A DNA stretch of 64,000 nucleotides from Mytilisepta virgata (lineage: Eukaryota > Mollusca > Bivalvia > Mytilida > Mytilidae), in the NCBI GenBank assembly GCA_028015205.1, contig CM051519.1:77831539-77895538 (forward strand), given 5' to 3'. Shown piece by piece: positions 1 through 12,037 of this stretch. The notes under the pieces are model-generated. The model was not told the DNA's origin, ran no database searches, and saw only the letters and a program-made list of their open reading frames with translations. Every line of letters starts with the position of its first letter. Positions within the stretch are counted from its first letter, which is position 1. Position numbers and translations under genes: made by a program.

Positions 1-42
1 GTCGTATTGTTTTATCGAACGTATTTTGAAAGAAGACACACG

Positions 43-68
43 CCCCCCCCCCCCCCCCCCCCCCCCCC
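43..68 (+). repeat. poly-C tract (26 C)
   Basis: A run of 26 C in the left arm. The matching G-run in the right arm (14,098-14,109) is only 12 long. This is the largest length difference between the arms after the 18-bp minisatellite unit, and such tracts are prone to slippage and sequencing error. Confidence 0.95.
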
Positions 69-479
69 TTTCAGAGGATTTTTTTTTCAAAACAGAAAAA
101 AATACGACGAACTGATGTTTATACGTCGACAATGACGGTCGCTCAGTGTTGGCAAAAACTCACATGTATAAGCAAAAAGAAAAAAAAATGATATTTTAGT
201 CCATCGAAACAAAATACATTTGGTAGTTAACCAGACTCAATTTTGAAAGAGCAGCAATCGTAGACTTATATAAAAGTTTGGTCAAAATAGAAAAAAAAAT
301 GTTTTTAGAGGAGGAGATGTGCTATTTGTGAACAAATGAACAACGGAGGCAGTAATGGCAAACGCTTACATGACCAGGTCATATATATGACTTGACTTTC
401 TACCGTAAAATAATGGCTTCGATACAATTCTTTACTTATAATCTTATACCGAAATCTAACTAAATAAAAAAAATGTGTG

Positions 480-690
480 TGTGGACATTAACAGTGTTTT
501 TTTGTGGACTTTAGCGGAACTTGTTCTTGTGGACTTTAACGGCGTTTTTTTGTGGACTTTAGCGGAGGTCATTTTGTGGACTTTAGCGGAAAGTTTGTGG
601 ACTTTAGCGGCGTTATGGACTTTAGCGGAAATTTATTGTGGACTTTAGCGGTGTTGTGGACTTTAGAAGAATTGTGGACTTTAACGGTGC
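480..690 (+). repeat. GTGGACTTTAGCGG minisatellite, copy A
   Basis: Ten repeats of a core GTGGACTTTA(G/A)CGG are separated by AT-rich spacers of about 3-10 bp. The TGGAC starts fall at 482, 505, 530, 553, 577, 598, 616, 639, 657 and 675, so spacing is 18-25 bp. The core is nearly invariant while the spacers differ from one repeat to the next. The spacer order is kept in copies B and C. Any translation (DFSG-type repeats) is an artefact of the repeat. Confidence 0.95.
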
Positions 691-778
691 CACATATGGT
701 ATCCCGAGTGGAATGGTGATGATGAAAGTTTGTTTCTGACGGCCATTTTTAAAATGGCTGCCATTTTCCCGCCATTTT

Positions 779-809
779 TATACGACCGCAAAATTTTTGC
801 GGTCGTATA
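779..809. repeat. 31-bp perfect hairpin, end of family-2 element
   Basis: A 15-bp stem (TATACGACCGCAAAA and its complement) flanks a single central base. The related element at 23,092-24,044 ends in a similar but imperfect hairpin (GACCGCAAA...TTTGTGGTC), so this structure marks the family's 3' terminus. The same palindrome sits in the right arm at 13,376-13,406. Confidence 0.85.
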
Positions 810-877
810 TTGGTATGACGTTGGCGTCGTCGTCGTCGTCGTCGTCGTCGTCCGAAGACATTCCGTTTTCGCACTAT

Positions 878-1870
878 AACTTTAGTATAAGTTAATAGAA
901 ATCTATCAAATTTAAACCCAAGGTTTATGACCACAAAAGAAAGGTTGGGATTGATTTTGGGAGTTTTGGTCCCAACAGTTTAAGAATTAGGGGCCAAAAA
1001 ATGGCCCAATAAGCATTTTTCTTGGTTTTCGCACAATAACTCTAGTATAAGTAAATAGAAATCTATGAAATTTTAACACAAGGTTTATGACCACAAAAGG
1101 AAGGTTGGGATTGTTTTCGGGAATTTTGGTCTCAACAGTTTAGGAATTAGGGGCTAAAAAAGGGCCCAAATAAGCATTTTTCTTGGTTTTTGCACAATAA
1201 CTTTAGTATAAGTAAATAGAAATCTATGAAATTTAAACACAAGGTTTATGACCACAAAAGGAAGGTTGGGATTGATTTTGGGAGTTTTGGTCCCAACAGT
1301 TTAGGAATTAGGGGCCAAAAGGGTCCAAAATTAAACTTTGTTTGATCTCATCGAAAATTGAACTATAGGGCTTCTTTGATATGCCGAATCTAACCGTGTA
1401 TTTAGATTCTTAATTTTTGGTCCTGTTTTCAAATTGGTCTACATTGAGGTCCAAAGGGTCCAAAATTAAACTTAGTTTGATTTTAACAAAAATTGAATTC
1501 TTGGGGTTCTTTGATATGCTGAATCTAAACATGTACTTAGTTTTTTATTATGGGCCCAGTTTTAAAGTTGGTCCAAATCGGGGTCCAAAATTAAACTTTG
1601 TTTGATTTCAACAAAAATTGAATATATGGGGTTCTTCGATATGCTAAATCCAACCATGTATTTAGATTTTTGATATTTGCGCCCGGTTATCAAATTGGTC
1701 CACATTGAGGTTTAAAGGGTCCAAAATTGAACTTTATTTGATTTCATCAAAAATTGAACTATTGGGGTTCTTTGATATGCCGAATCTAACAGTGTATTTA
1801 GATTCTTAATTTTTGGTCCCGTTTTCAAATTGGTCTACATTAAGTTCCAAAGGGTCCAAAATTAAACTTC
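878..1870 (-). repeat. two tandem arrays, ~160 bp and ~136 bp units
   Basis: From about 878 to 1,320 a unit containing AGGTTTATGACCACAAAA recurs at 921, 1,081 and 1,242 (period about 160). From 1,324 to about 1,870 a second unit containing CCAAAATTAAACTT recurs at about 1,324, 1,460, 1,583, 1,719 and 1,856 (period 123-137). Both lie inside the family-2 element and are mirrored at about 12,315-13,307. Confidence 0.85.
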
Positions 1871-2180
1871 TTTAAAATTTTCCATTTTAAATTGGTTATT
1901 TCTAATTTATATATAAAAGCAAATAATACTGATATGGTTTGAATAGGTAAATTAAAAATTTTTAAGTTCTTAGACCACATTAATTCAGTGTCAGAAACCT
2001 ATGCTGTGTCAAATATTTATTCACAATCCAAATTCAGTGCTGTATCAAGCTTGAATGTTGTGTCCATACTTGCCCCAACTGTTCAGGGTTCGACCTCTGC
2101 GGTCGTATCAAACTGCGCCCAACGGAGCATTTTATTTACACTTGCTCGGATTTCAACAATATTTGGTTTTTAAAGTAAAC

Positions 2181-2780
2181 ATGGTATCCTTAGTGTATGG
2201 TGATAATGAGAATGTTGTATAACAATGATTAAACTTCATAATATGTGAGCTTTTAATTGCTATCACTTGGTGTCCGTCATCATTGTTGTTAACAAATTTT
2301 CAAACATCTTCTCCTCTGAAACTATTAGGGGGATTTGGATGAAACTCTACAAAATGACAGATGAGTTAAGCATGGTTTATTGGATAAAAACCAACAGCTT
2401 AGTCAATATGATCAAAGATCAAGCATAATAGAAAATAAAAAGCCTTAACCCATAATTTTTACATAACTTCTTTCAAACATTTTTAAAACGAAGACAACAT
2501 ATAGACCAAAAGATTTATACTTTTATTTGAAGATGAATTAAAGCTTGTATTTTGTATTGTGAATCATCAGATTGACCATGACTGTATCTTAATCAAGCGT
2601 AGGGAGAACTCATGCCCATTTCTTTCCAGAGGTTCTTGAAAGACTTTAAAAGGTATTTAGAGCATTTTACATGACCTTTAATACTCAGTTTAATTTACAA
2701 CAAACATTAATATATTAATTTAGTTTATAGTGCATTGTTTGCCAGGTGAGGGATTCAGGCTCTTGAGAGCCTCTTGTTAA
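2181..2780 (-). mobile_element. family-1 Helitron-like element, copy A (short form)
   Basis: On the minus strand the element starts near 2,778 with the family hairpin GGCTCTCAAGAGCC and CTCACCTGG. It runs through the signature TTTCAGAGGAGAAGAT and ends near 2,215-2,240 after CACCAAGTGATAGCAATT. It lacks the 166-bp tandem core of the longer copies. It has no coding capacity. Confidence 0.65.
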
Positions 2781-5700
2781 AAATCCCCTATCATTTCCGG
2801 TTTGCCTTCACATGTGGGTATCTGTTTCCTCTACGTATGTGGCGATCTTCTACAAATTTAAAAAGAAGGGATGCTGACAATGTCAGAGAGATACACTCCC
2901 TCATCTAAACAATATTACATGTACTTAACGCGTTTTCCAGGTCACCTTAAAATATTTACGTTATCCACTTGACCATACAAAGTAAGGTGTTCTCGAGGAC
3001 AGGGAAAAATAGAGATGACACAATAAAAAACTATGTCTAATTTCATGATCCTCATACATGACCATACATATCAAAAATGAGTTTCTTGACATTGGGGCAT
3101 GCACAATGCACCATTGACAACATTCCAACATTTTGTATTAATTTGTGTACGAGTCGGAGGCAGGCCTTGTTCGTAAAATCAGTATATGCTTTAATAAAGA
3201 CCTATGCCACCTATATATGGTCATATATTAATTCAAATTTGTATTAAAATCGATTGATCTGAAAAAAGACGGTTGTTAAGGTGGGAGATGGAAGCAGAGG
3301 GGCGGGAGAAAGGAGAGAGGGGGCGGGAGAAAGGAGACGAGGGGCGGGAGAAAGGAGAAAGGTACCCCCCTTTCCACCCCCTCAATTGTATTAGCATTCG
3401 CATGGCAATTGTTTGGCTTGCCCCCCTCAGTTATATTCTAGTGACTACGAATCTTCACTATACTGTACATGTTGTGAGAGTCTATGGGGAACAGTCAAAA
3501 TCTGAAAGTTTTGCATTATTCACGTGTTTAAGAAATCCCTTATTCATTTCAACATTTGAATTATACTATCAAAATTGGATACAGGTGAAACATATCTCCC
3601 TGTCAACAGTTTGTACCATATATAGGTTTAAATGATTAATTCATCAGCCATCAGATCATGAGACCAAACGAGTAAACAGTAATTCAGTACTTTGATTATC
3701 ACATGTTATGCACTTATATTTGCAAAAAATTGATATATACAAATACTCGTATATATAAATTTAACCTGTTAATTATATTAATATTTCTGTACTGTCCATT
3801 ACCACATGATTACGGTAGTGGAGCAAGAACGAATTCTTCATATCATAGTTTTTTTTACTAAATAGCAGCGGGAATTTAAAGGAAACCCCCATTCACAAAG
3901 ACCGTAATCTTCCGTGGTTTTCAGAATCTCTGTAACTTAAAAATGAGATAAATCAATATAAATTAATACCAAATAAACTCTACTTGTGGAATAATTAGAC
4001 AGGTGGTTTAGTTGAGAGTGTCGCAGTACCCGATGTCGTCTGTGTTAACCATACCTTAAGGGAATACGATACAATAAGGTTATTCTACTGATTTTTTATT
4101 AAAAATATACCAGATCAGTGCCGTAACTACATATAGGCAAATGAGGCAAATGCCTCATGCCGAATTTGACATAAAAATAAATAAGAAAGAAATTTTCTTT
4201 AAAAAATTAAAAATGAAAATATGATATCCGCTAAATATATTGCTTATTTGATGTCTACGATGAAGGTGGTTACCGTTTGAAGTCTACCGAAAGCGTTGCG
4301 ATGAAAGACATAACTGACTTCAAAGACAATTGGACATCAAACAGACTATCGATCACGGAATCCAGCATCATTCTAGTCACTATCATTTTGTCTGTTGCTC
4401 ATGATTTTTTACATAACAAATGCAAACTACTTTTAAAACTTATTGTGAATAAGTTTTATGTATTTCTATGGTATATGGATTCCGAATTACATCCTATTGC
4501 CTGATTCAGTAGAAAAAAAGAAAATTAATCATAAAATAACTGCATTACTAAACTAGGAAAAAGATTTCAGGAAATGGCTAGAATTTAGGATTAAGGATCA
4601 TTTAGGCCAGAGTTTCTGGGCGTCTTAGGCGGCCCCAGACCCGTCGCCCAAAAATGTTTTCATCATAGAAAAAAAGACCCTACTTGCGACCATGCAGATG
4701 ATCAATTTTTATGTATACTTTTCAAATACGGAAAGAAAAACACACCGTCATGACTTAGTTTTGAAGATCTTTGACACTGATTTGGGTATATTTGAGCCGA
4801 AAATCCTAAATTTTTCATTTTTCAAAACTTTTTAACGAAAAAAGATAACTTCACCGGGTCTTTTGTAAAATTGCCTTACAATATAGACATTATTGCTTTC
4901 TGATAAATAATTGATGAAAAAGATTGATTAATGAATTAGAAAATTATGCAAATTTAGGCCATATAAAGACTCTAACAAAGGCTAGAAGTTCCTAGAATGT
5001 ATATAAGACCACGCCAAATTGATCTTTAGTTCTTTGGATTTCGCCGCTCCGATTAATGCCGGACTATGTAAATTTTAAGAAAATAAATTGGCCGCTTCAT
5101 TTTGCAAAAATGCTGAAAATCGACCCAAATTCTTTATTTTTTAAGAAAATCAAAAAGACAAATTGTTCGCCCGCTCCTAAAATTTTGTGAAAAATATCCT
5201 ACATGTACCTGTCTGAATATCGCTTTTGACACCAATTTAATAGCCATTTTGTGGTCTTTAAAACCGTTGTTGAACAGGAAGGACACTCATTTGTGGTAAG
5301 CAAAGTTCATTTAACCTGCAACTAGCCTATTTAGTTTTAGTTTAAACATATTTTATTTACTCAAATAAAGTAAAAGGGATCAGACACAAGTTAAACAAAC
5401 TTAGATCGTCTTCTCCCTATATACGATTTATATCATTACAATTTTAGAGCATGTACAAAACATAATAAATATTAATTTAAGCCTTTATACATACTAGAGG
5501 AAAATGAATCAAAATATAAAGATACATAAGAGAAGAAAAGAAGTAAGAAATAAATTGATAGAAAGGAAGTATTGAGACATAATGGTAATGCAAGTGTGTG
5601 TGTGTGGATTCTCTTGCGGTTTGTTCATTTTTAAGTTATCAGGAATCTGTTTGATTTTTTTATATAGTCAAAAGTCTTTTTAAATATATTCTCGTTTTGT

Positions 5701-6239
5701 TCATTTGTTAGTAAACTATTTCCGGCTGTTAATAATTTATTAATAATGCTGTTAATAATTTATTAATAAGGCTGTTAAAATGCCTATTTAGTAAACAGGT
5801 AAAATGCGTCGAGTATTTGTTTCGATATTCGTCTAGTAGGCTAATATCATTTCTTGGTACCCTTTTCTTCCGCTGGTATATATGTCGTCTCTTTGGTTAA
5901 ATTTGAGTGATTATTTTACTTTGTGCATATTTTAGTCAGAAGTTGTTTCGCGAATGGAGACGAACTATGACGTCAGCGAGGTTGCAAGTTTGAAAGCGGG
6001 TGCTTTAGTTTCCAGGAAAATCATGAACAAAGATTTCCAGACTGATTTTGTTTTTTAAAACATGAAAATACACCTTAATGTCGGTTTTTATATCGTTTAT
6101 AAGATATTTTACATGAACATTCATAAAATATATACTTATTGGTATGGTAAACAACGTAACGGAAAACTTGTTGCGATGAAGAATTCATACTTTTCCCGCG
6201 AAAATTTTGGAGAATTCAGAACGTTTACAAATATGTACG
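2781..6239. other. gene-free part of left arm
   Basis: AT-rich sequence with no credible exon structure on either strand. It includes the GC-rich repeat at 3,283-3,375. Near 4,118 there is a CAGTGCCGTAACTAC...GCCTCATGCC block resembling one end of a DNA transposon. At 4,590-4,680 there is a GGCGGCCCCAGACCC block typical of old dispersed repeats. No matching far end or transposase was found, so no element is called. Confidence 0.6.
3283..3375 (+). repeat. GGGCGGGAGAAAGGAG repeat, copy A
   Basis: About four imperfect copies of a G-rich unit, (G)GGGCGGGAGAAAGGAGA, in an otherwise AT-rich arm. The same unit lies at 10,810-10,902 (right arm) and, outside the palindrome, at 16,868-16,935. The G-runs could form quadruplexes on this strand. 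Confidence 0.85.
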
Positions 6240-6440
6240 TTTCAGATAAGTCATTAAGATGTAAAAATATTATCTGCATTTTGACAACTAGATAAAATAT
6301 CACACCGCTCGACAGAATATGAAGATTTGGGACTCGTTCGCTACGCTCACTCGCCCCAAACTTCATATTCATACTCATATTCTGGATGATATTTTAGGAT
6401 ATCTAGCTTTCAAAATGAAGATAATATATACATATAATGA
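6240..6440. repeat. small foldback element inside left arm
   Basis: The halves 6,250-6,330 and 6,355-6,440 are imperfect reverse complements. Shared blocks are ATATTATCT, CATTTTGA, CTAGATA, AAAATATCA and GAATATGAAG...TTTGGG, and they flank a centre with CGTTCGCTACGCTCACTCG. This is a MITE-like or foldback structure of roughly 200 bp. An open frame across it (6,319-6,675) is not convincing as a protein. Confidence 0.7.
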
Positions 6441-6756
6441 TGGTAATCCAGACAAACCTCACTATAGAACCATAACATTTTTACCATGTCCGTGTAGAAA
6501 ATCGTTGAAAAGCATATTGCAAATCAATTATATGCAACCTAAAATGATACTAGAGAATGTGTCTTATACATGGATGCTCGTCCTCCAGAACATTATGTAT
6601 TATTACATATTATGTCTGATACATTATCTTTTGATGTCGTCCTTGTATCAATATTGTATTAAATCTACAATATAATGTAAGGACATAAAATAAAATAATT
6701 AAAAGTTAAAACACCACAGTAATAATAAAAAGTATCCGAGTTGCATATTCACCCAA

Positions 6757-7428
6757 CTTGTTAACTACGTGTCGCAATGTTATTGGTTAAGAAGCATGTT
6801 ATTACGTCACAATGTAATTATTACATTTTTAAATAAAAATCGTGAAGTTTTCCGTTTCCGTTCCGTTTCCGTTCCGTTTTCGCCTTTTAGTAACACCCCT
6901 GATATATACCCCATTTACCCAAGGGTTCATCCCCACCCCTTGAATCAATACCGTGATTTCCCTTTAAATGATACATACCTCATTACTCAATGGGCGTCAT
7001 TCTAGCATTATATCTTGAATTATACAAAATTAAAATCCCCACCCCTTCGAATCATTATTCTTTAACTATGTCGTAAAGCATTGAAATCCCTGCCCCAAAA
7101 TCATATATTTCCTTTTTCCCCATGATTAGAAAAACAGATTGATAAAAACCTCACACCAAGGGGGGGGGGGGGGTCATCCTCTAAATCACGTAACCACAAA
7201 AGATGACACTGTGTTAACTATAGCGTAATTTTTAAAACTGTAAACCCGTCCATCTCAAATTTAAATCTAAATCATGTATATTTTTGTTAACCAGTTAAAT
7301 TCATTTTTGCAGGGTATTGCTCCTGGCCAGGGATCATGACTGCCAAGTTGGTGTGTTTCTCTTTTTTGTAGGTGTTTTAAATTAACAGTTTTATTTCTTT
7401 ATACATGTTATAGATAGATTTAATTTTA
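6757..7428. other. spacer between palindrome arms
   Basis: 672 bp present once, between the arm ends GCATATTCACCCAA (6,743-6,756) and its complement starting at 7,429. It contains short TTCCG/TTCCGT tandem repeats (about 6,848-6,885), a 14-G run (7,160-7,173) and CCCCACCCC blocks. No reading frame is convincing. Confidence 0.95.
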
Positions 7429-7744
7429 TTGGGTGAATATGCAACTCGGATACTTTTTATTATTACTGTGGTGTTTTAACTTTTAATTATTTTATTTTAT
7501 GTCCTTACATTATATTGTAGATTTAATACAATATTGATACAAGGACGACATCAAAAGATAATGTATCAGACATAATATGTAATAATACATAATGTTCTGG
7601 AGGACGAGCATCCATGTATAAGACACATTCTCTAGTATCATTTTAGGTTGCATATAATTGATTTGCAATATGCTTTTCAACGATTTTCTACACGGACATG
7701 GTAAAAATGTTATGGTTCTATAGTGAGGTTTGTCTGGATTACCA

Positions 7745-7945
7745 TCATTATATGTATATATTATCTTCATTTTGAAAGCTAGATATCCTAAAATATCATC
7801 CAGAATATGAGTATGAATATGAAGTTTGGGGCGAGTGAGCGTAGCGAACGAGTCCCAAATCTTCATATTCTGTCGAGCGGTGTGATATTTTATCTAGTTG
7901 TCAAAATGCAGATAATATTTTTACATCTTAATGACTTATCTGAAA
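7745..7945. repeat. small foldback element inside right arm
   Basis: Mirror copy of the structure at 6,240-6,440, with the same GAATATGAAG stem and CGAGTGAGCGTAGCGAACGAG centre. Confidence 0.7.
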
Positions 7946-10809
7946 CGTACATATTTGTAAACGTTCTGAATTCTCCAAAATTTTCGCGGGAAAAGTATGA
8001 ATTCTTCATCGCAACAAGTTTTCCGTTACGTTGTTTACCATACCAATAAGTATATATTTTATGAATGTTCATGTAAAATATCTTATAAACGATATAAAAA
8101 CCGACATTAAGGTGTATTTTCATGTTTTAAAAAACAAAATCAGTCTGGAAATCTTTGTTCATGATTTTCCTGGAAACTAAAGCACCCGCTTTCAAACTTG
8201 CAACCTCGCTGACGTCATAGTTCGTCTCCATTCGCGAAACAACTTCTGACTAAAATATGCACAAAGTAAAATAATCACTCAAATTTAACCAAAGAGACGA
8301 CATATATACCAGCGGAAGAAAAGGGTACCAAGAAATGATATTAGCCTACTAGACGAATATCGAAACAAATACTCGACGCATTTTACCTGTTTACTAAATA
8401 GGCATTTTAACAGCCTTATTAATAAATTATTAACAGCATTATTAATAAATTATTAACAGCCGGAAATAGTTTACTAACAAATGAACAAAACGAGAATATA
8501 TTTAAAAAGACTTTTGACTATATAAAAAAATCAAACAGATTCCTGATAACTTAAAAATGAACAAACCGCAAGAGAATCCACACACACACACTTGCATTAC
8601 CATTATGTCTCAATACTTCCTTTCTATCAATTTATTTCTTACTTCTTTTCTTCTCTTATGTATCTTTATATTTTGATTCATTTTCCTCTAGTATGTATAA
8701 AGGCTTAAATTAATATTTATTATGTTTTGTACATGCTCTAAAATTGTAATGATATAAATCGTATATAGGGAGAAGACGATCTAAGTTTGTTTAACTTGTG
8801 TCTGATCCCTTTTACTTTATTTGAGTAAATAAAATATGTTTAAATTAAAACTAAATAGGCTAGTTGCAGGTTAAATGAACTTTGCTTACCACAAATGAGT
8901 GTCCTTCCTGTTCAACAACGGTTTTAAAGACCACAAAATGGCTATTAAATTGGTGTCAAAAGCGATATTCAGACAGGTACATGTAGGATATTTTTCACAA
9001 AATTTTAGGAGCGGGCGAACAATTTGTCTTTTTGATTTTCTTAAAAAATAAAGAATTTGGGTCGATTTTCAGCATTTTTGCAAAATGAAGCGGCCAATTT
9101 ATTTTCTTAAAATTTACATAGTCCGGCATTAATCGGAGCGGCGAAATCCAAAGAACTAAAGATCAATTTGGCGTGGTCTTATATACATTCTAGGAACTTC
9201 TAGCCTTTGTTAGAGTCTTTATATGGCCTAAATTTGCATAATTTTCTAATTCATTAATCAATCTTTTTCATCAATTATTTATCAGAAAGCAATAATGTCT
9301 ATATTGTAAGGCAATTTTACAAAAGACCCGGTGAAGTTATCTTTTTTCGTTAAAAAGTTTTGAAAAATGAAAAATTTAGGATTTTCGGCTCAAATATACC
9401 CAAATCAGTGTCAAAGATCTTCAAAACTAAGTCATGACGGTGTGTTTTTCTTTCCGTATTTGAAAAGTATACATAAAAATTGATCATCTGCATGGTCGCA
9501 AGTAGGGTCTTTTTTTCTATGATGAAAACATTTTTGGGCGACGGGTCTGGGGCCGCCTAAGACGCCCAGAAGCTCTGGCCTAAATGATCCTTAATCCTAA
9601 ATTCTAGCCATTTCCTGAAATCTTTTTCCTAGTTTAGTAATGCAGTTATTTTATGATTAATTTTCTTTTTTTCTACTGAATCAGGCAATAGGATGTAATT
9701 CGGAATCCATATACCATAGAAATACATAAAACTTATTCACAATAAGTTTTAAAAGTAGTTTGCATTTGTTATGTAAAAAATCATGAGCAACAGACAAAAT
9801 GATAGTGACTAGAATGATGCTGGATTCCGTGATCGATAGTCTGTTTGATGTCCAATTGTCTTTGAAGTCAGTTATGTCTTTCATCGCAACGCTTTCGGTA
9901 GACTTCAAACGGTAACCACCTTCATCGTAGACATCAAATAAGCAATATATTTAGCGGATATCATATTTTCATTTTTAATTTTTTAAAGAAAATTTCTTTC
10001 TTATTTATTTTTATGTCAAATTCGGCATGAGGCATTTGCCTCATTTGCCTATATGTAGTTACGGCACTGATCTGGTATATTTTTAATAAAAAATCAGTAG
10101 AATAACCTTATTGTATCGTATTCCCTTAAGGTATGGTTAACACAGACGACATCGGGTACTGCGACACTCTCAACTAAACCACCTGTCTAATTATTCCACA
10201 AGTAGAGTTTATTTGGTATTAATTTATATTGATTTATCTCATTTTTAAGTTACAGAGATTCTGAAAACCACGGAAGATTACGGTCTTTGTGAATGGGGGT
10301 TTCCTTTAAATTCCCGCTGCTATTTAGTAAAAAAAACTATGATATGAAGAATTCGTTCTTGCTCCACTACCGTAATCATGTGGTAATGGACAGTACAGAA
10401 ATATTAATATAATTAACAGGTTAAATTTATATATACGAGTATTTGTATATATCAATTTTTTGCAAATATAAGTGCATAACATGTGATAATCAAAGTACTG
10501 AATTACTGTTTACTCGTTTGGTCTCATGATCTGATGGCTGATGAATTAATCATTTAAACCTATATATGGTACAAACTGTTGACAGGGAGATATGTTTCAC
10601 CTGTATCCAATTTTGATAGTATAATTCAAATGTTGAAATGAATAAGGGATTTCTTAAACACGTGAATAATGCAAAACTTTCAGATTTTGACTGTTCCCCA
10701 TAGACTCTCACAACATGTACAGTATAGTGAAGATTCGTAGTCACTAGAATATAACTGAGGGGGGCAAGCCAAACAATTGCCATGCGAATGCTAATACAAT
10801 TGAGGGGGT

Positions 10810-10902
10810 GGAAAGGGGGGTACCTTTCTCCTTTCTCCCGCCCCTCGTCTCCTTTCTCCCGCCCCCTCTCTCCTTTCTCCCGCCCCTCTGCTTCCATCTC
10901 CC
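10810..10902 (-). repeat. GGGCGGGAGAAAGGAG repeat, copy B
   Basis: Mirror of the repeat at 3,283-3,375. On the plus strand it reads CTCCTTTCTCCCGCCCC. Confidence 0.85.
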
Positions 10903-11404
10903 ACCTTAACAACCGTCTTTTTTCAGATCAATCGATTTTAATACAAATTTGAATTAATATATGACCATATATAGGTGGCATAGGTCTTTATTAAAGCATA
11001 TACTGATTTTACGAACAAGGCCTGCCTCCGACTCGTACACAAATTAATACAAAATGTTGGAATGTTGTCAATGGTGCATTGTGCATGCCCCAATGTCAAG
11101 AAACTCATTTTTGATATGTATGGTCATGTATGAGGATCATGAAATTAGACATAGTTTTTTATTGTGTCATCTCTATTTTTCCCTGTCCTCGAGAACACCT
11201 TACTTTGTATGGTCAAGTGGATAACGTAAATATTTTAAGGTGACCTGGAAAACGCGTTAAGTACATGTAATATTGTTTAGATGAGGGAGTGTATCTCTCT
11301 GACATTGTCAGCATCCCTTCTTTTTAAATTTGTAGAAGATCGCCACATACGTAGAGGAAACAGATACCCACATGTGAAGGCAAACCGGAAATGATAGGGG
11401 CATT

Positions 11405-12004
11405 TTAACAATAGGCTCTCAAGAGCCTGAATCCCTCACCTGGCAAACAATGCACTATAAACTAAATTAATATATTAATGTTTGTTGTAAATTAAACTGA
11501 GTATTAAAGGTCATGTAAAATGCTGAAAATACCTTTTAAAGTCTTTCAAGAACCTCTGGAAAGAAATGGGCATGAGTTCTCCCTACGCTTGATTAAGATA
11601 CAGTCATGGTCAATCTGATGATTCACAATACAAAATACAAGCTTTAATTCATCTTCAAATAAAAGTATAAATCTTTTGGTCTATATGTTGTCTTCGTTTT
11701 AAAAATGTTTGAAAGAAGTTATGTAAAAATTATGGATTAAGGCTTTTTATTTTCTATTATGCTTGATCTTTGATCATATTGACTAAGCTGTTGGTTTTTA
11801 TCCAATAAACCATGCTTAACTCATCTGTCATTTTGTAGAGTTTCATCCAAATCCCCCTAATAGTTTCAGAGGAGAAGATGTTTGAAAATTTGTTAACAAC
11901 AATGATGACGGACACCAAGTGATAGCAATTAAAAGCTCACATATTATGAAGTTTAATCATTGTTATACAACATTCTCATTATCACCATACACTAAGGATA
12001 CCAT
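11405..12004 (+). mobile_element. family-1 Helitron-like element, copy B (short form)
   Basis: Mirror copy of the left-arm element. It begins with AGGCTCTCAAGAGCCTGAAT and CTCACCTGG, contains TTTCAGAGGAGAAGATG and ends after CACCAAGTGATAGCAATT near 11,930. It has no coding capacity. Confidence 0.65.
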
Positions 12005-12037
12005 GTTTACTTTAAAAACCAAATATTGTTGAAATCC

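Larger units (their letters stand above)
779..2147 (-). mobile_element. family-2 hairpin-ended non-autonomous element, copy A
   Basis: Read on the minus strand, the element begins near 2,147 with AAATAAAATGCTCC followed by a GGGCGCAG...GATACGACCGCA block. That resembles the start of the elements at 23,092 and 47,411. It ends at the hairpin at 779-809. Inside are three ~160-bp units and four to five ~136-bp units. No transposase is encoded. The hairpin 3' end and lack of long terminal repeats suggest a Helitron-like or related non-autonomous element, but the class is inferred. Confidence 0.6.
1..6756 (+). repeat. left arm of giant inverted repeat
   Basis: The sequence from the first base to about 6,756 returns as its reverse complement at 7,429-14,151. 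Aligned by eye, the arms differ by three indels: the C-run near 43 (26 versus 12), one 18-bp minisatellite unit near 640-657, and 1 bp near 695. About nine single-base differences were also seen, for example near 2,122, 2,448, 2,653, 2,775, 2,787, 4,612 and 5,334. The arm probably continues left of the window. It carries a minisatellite, two non-autonomous mobile elements, a GC-rich repeat and a small foldback. No reading frame in it looks like a protein. Frames shared by both arms are shared because the DNA is shared. Confidence 0.97.

Noticed and set aside
480..690. Direct repeats with unlike spacers, CRISPR-like at first glance
   Set aside because: This is a eukaryotic genome. The core is only about 14 bp, the spacers are 3-10 bp, and the array recurs as a dispersed repeat. 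It is not a CRISPR array.
749..934. Poly-arginine frame over a GTC/GAC run
   Set aside because: A simple trinucleotide repeat inside a mobile element, not a gene.
3273..3635. 120-codon frame with REKG repeats, also mirrored
   Set aside because: It is a translation of the G-rich DNA repeat followed by ordinary AT-rich sequence. No splice or domain support.
6319..6675. 118-codon frame conserved at 7,510-7,866
   Set aside because: The two copies are identical only because they lie in the palindrome arms. The frame overlaps a foldback and has no protein-like features.
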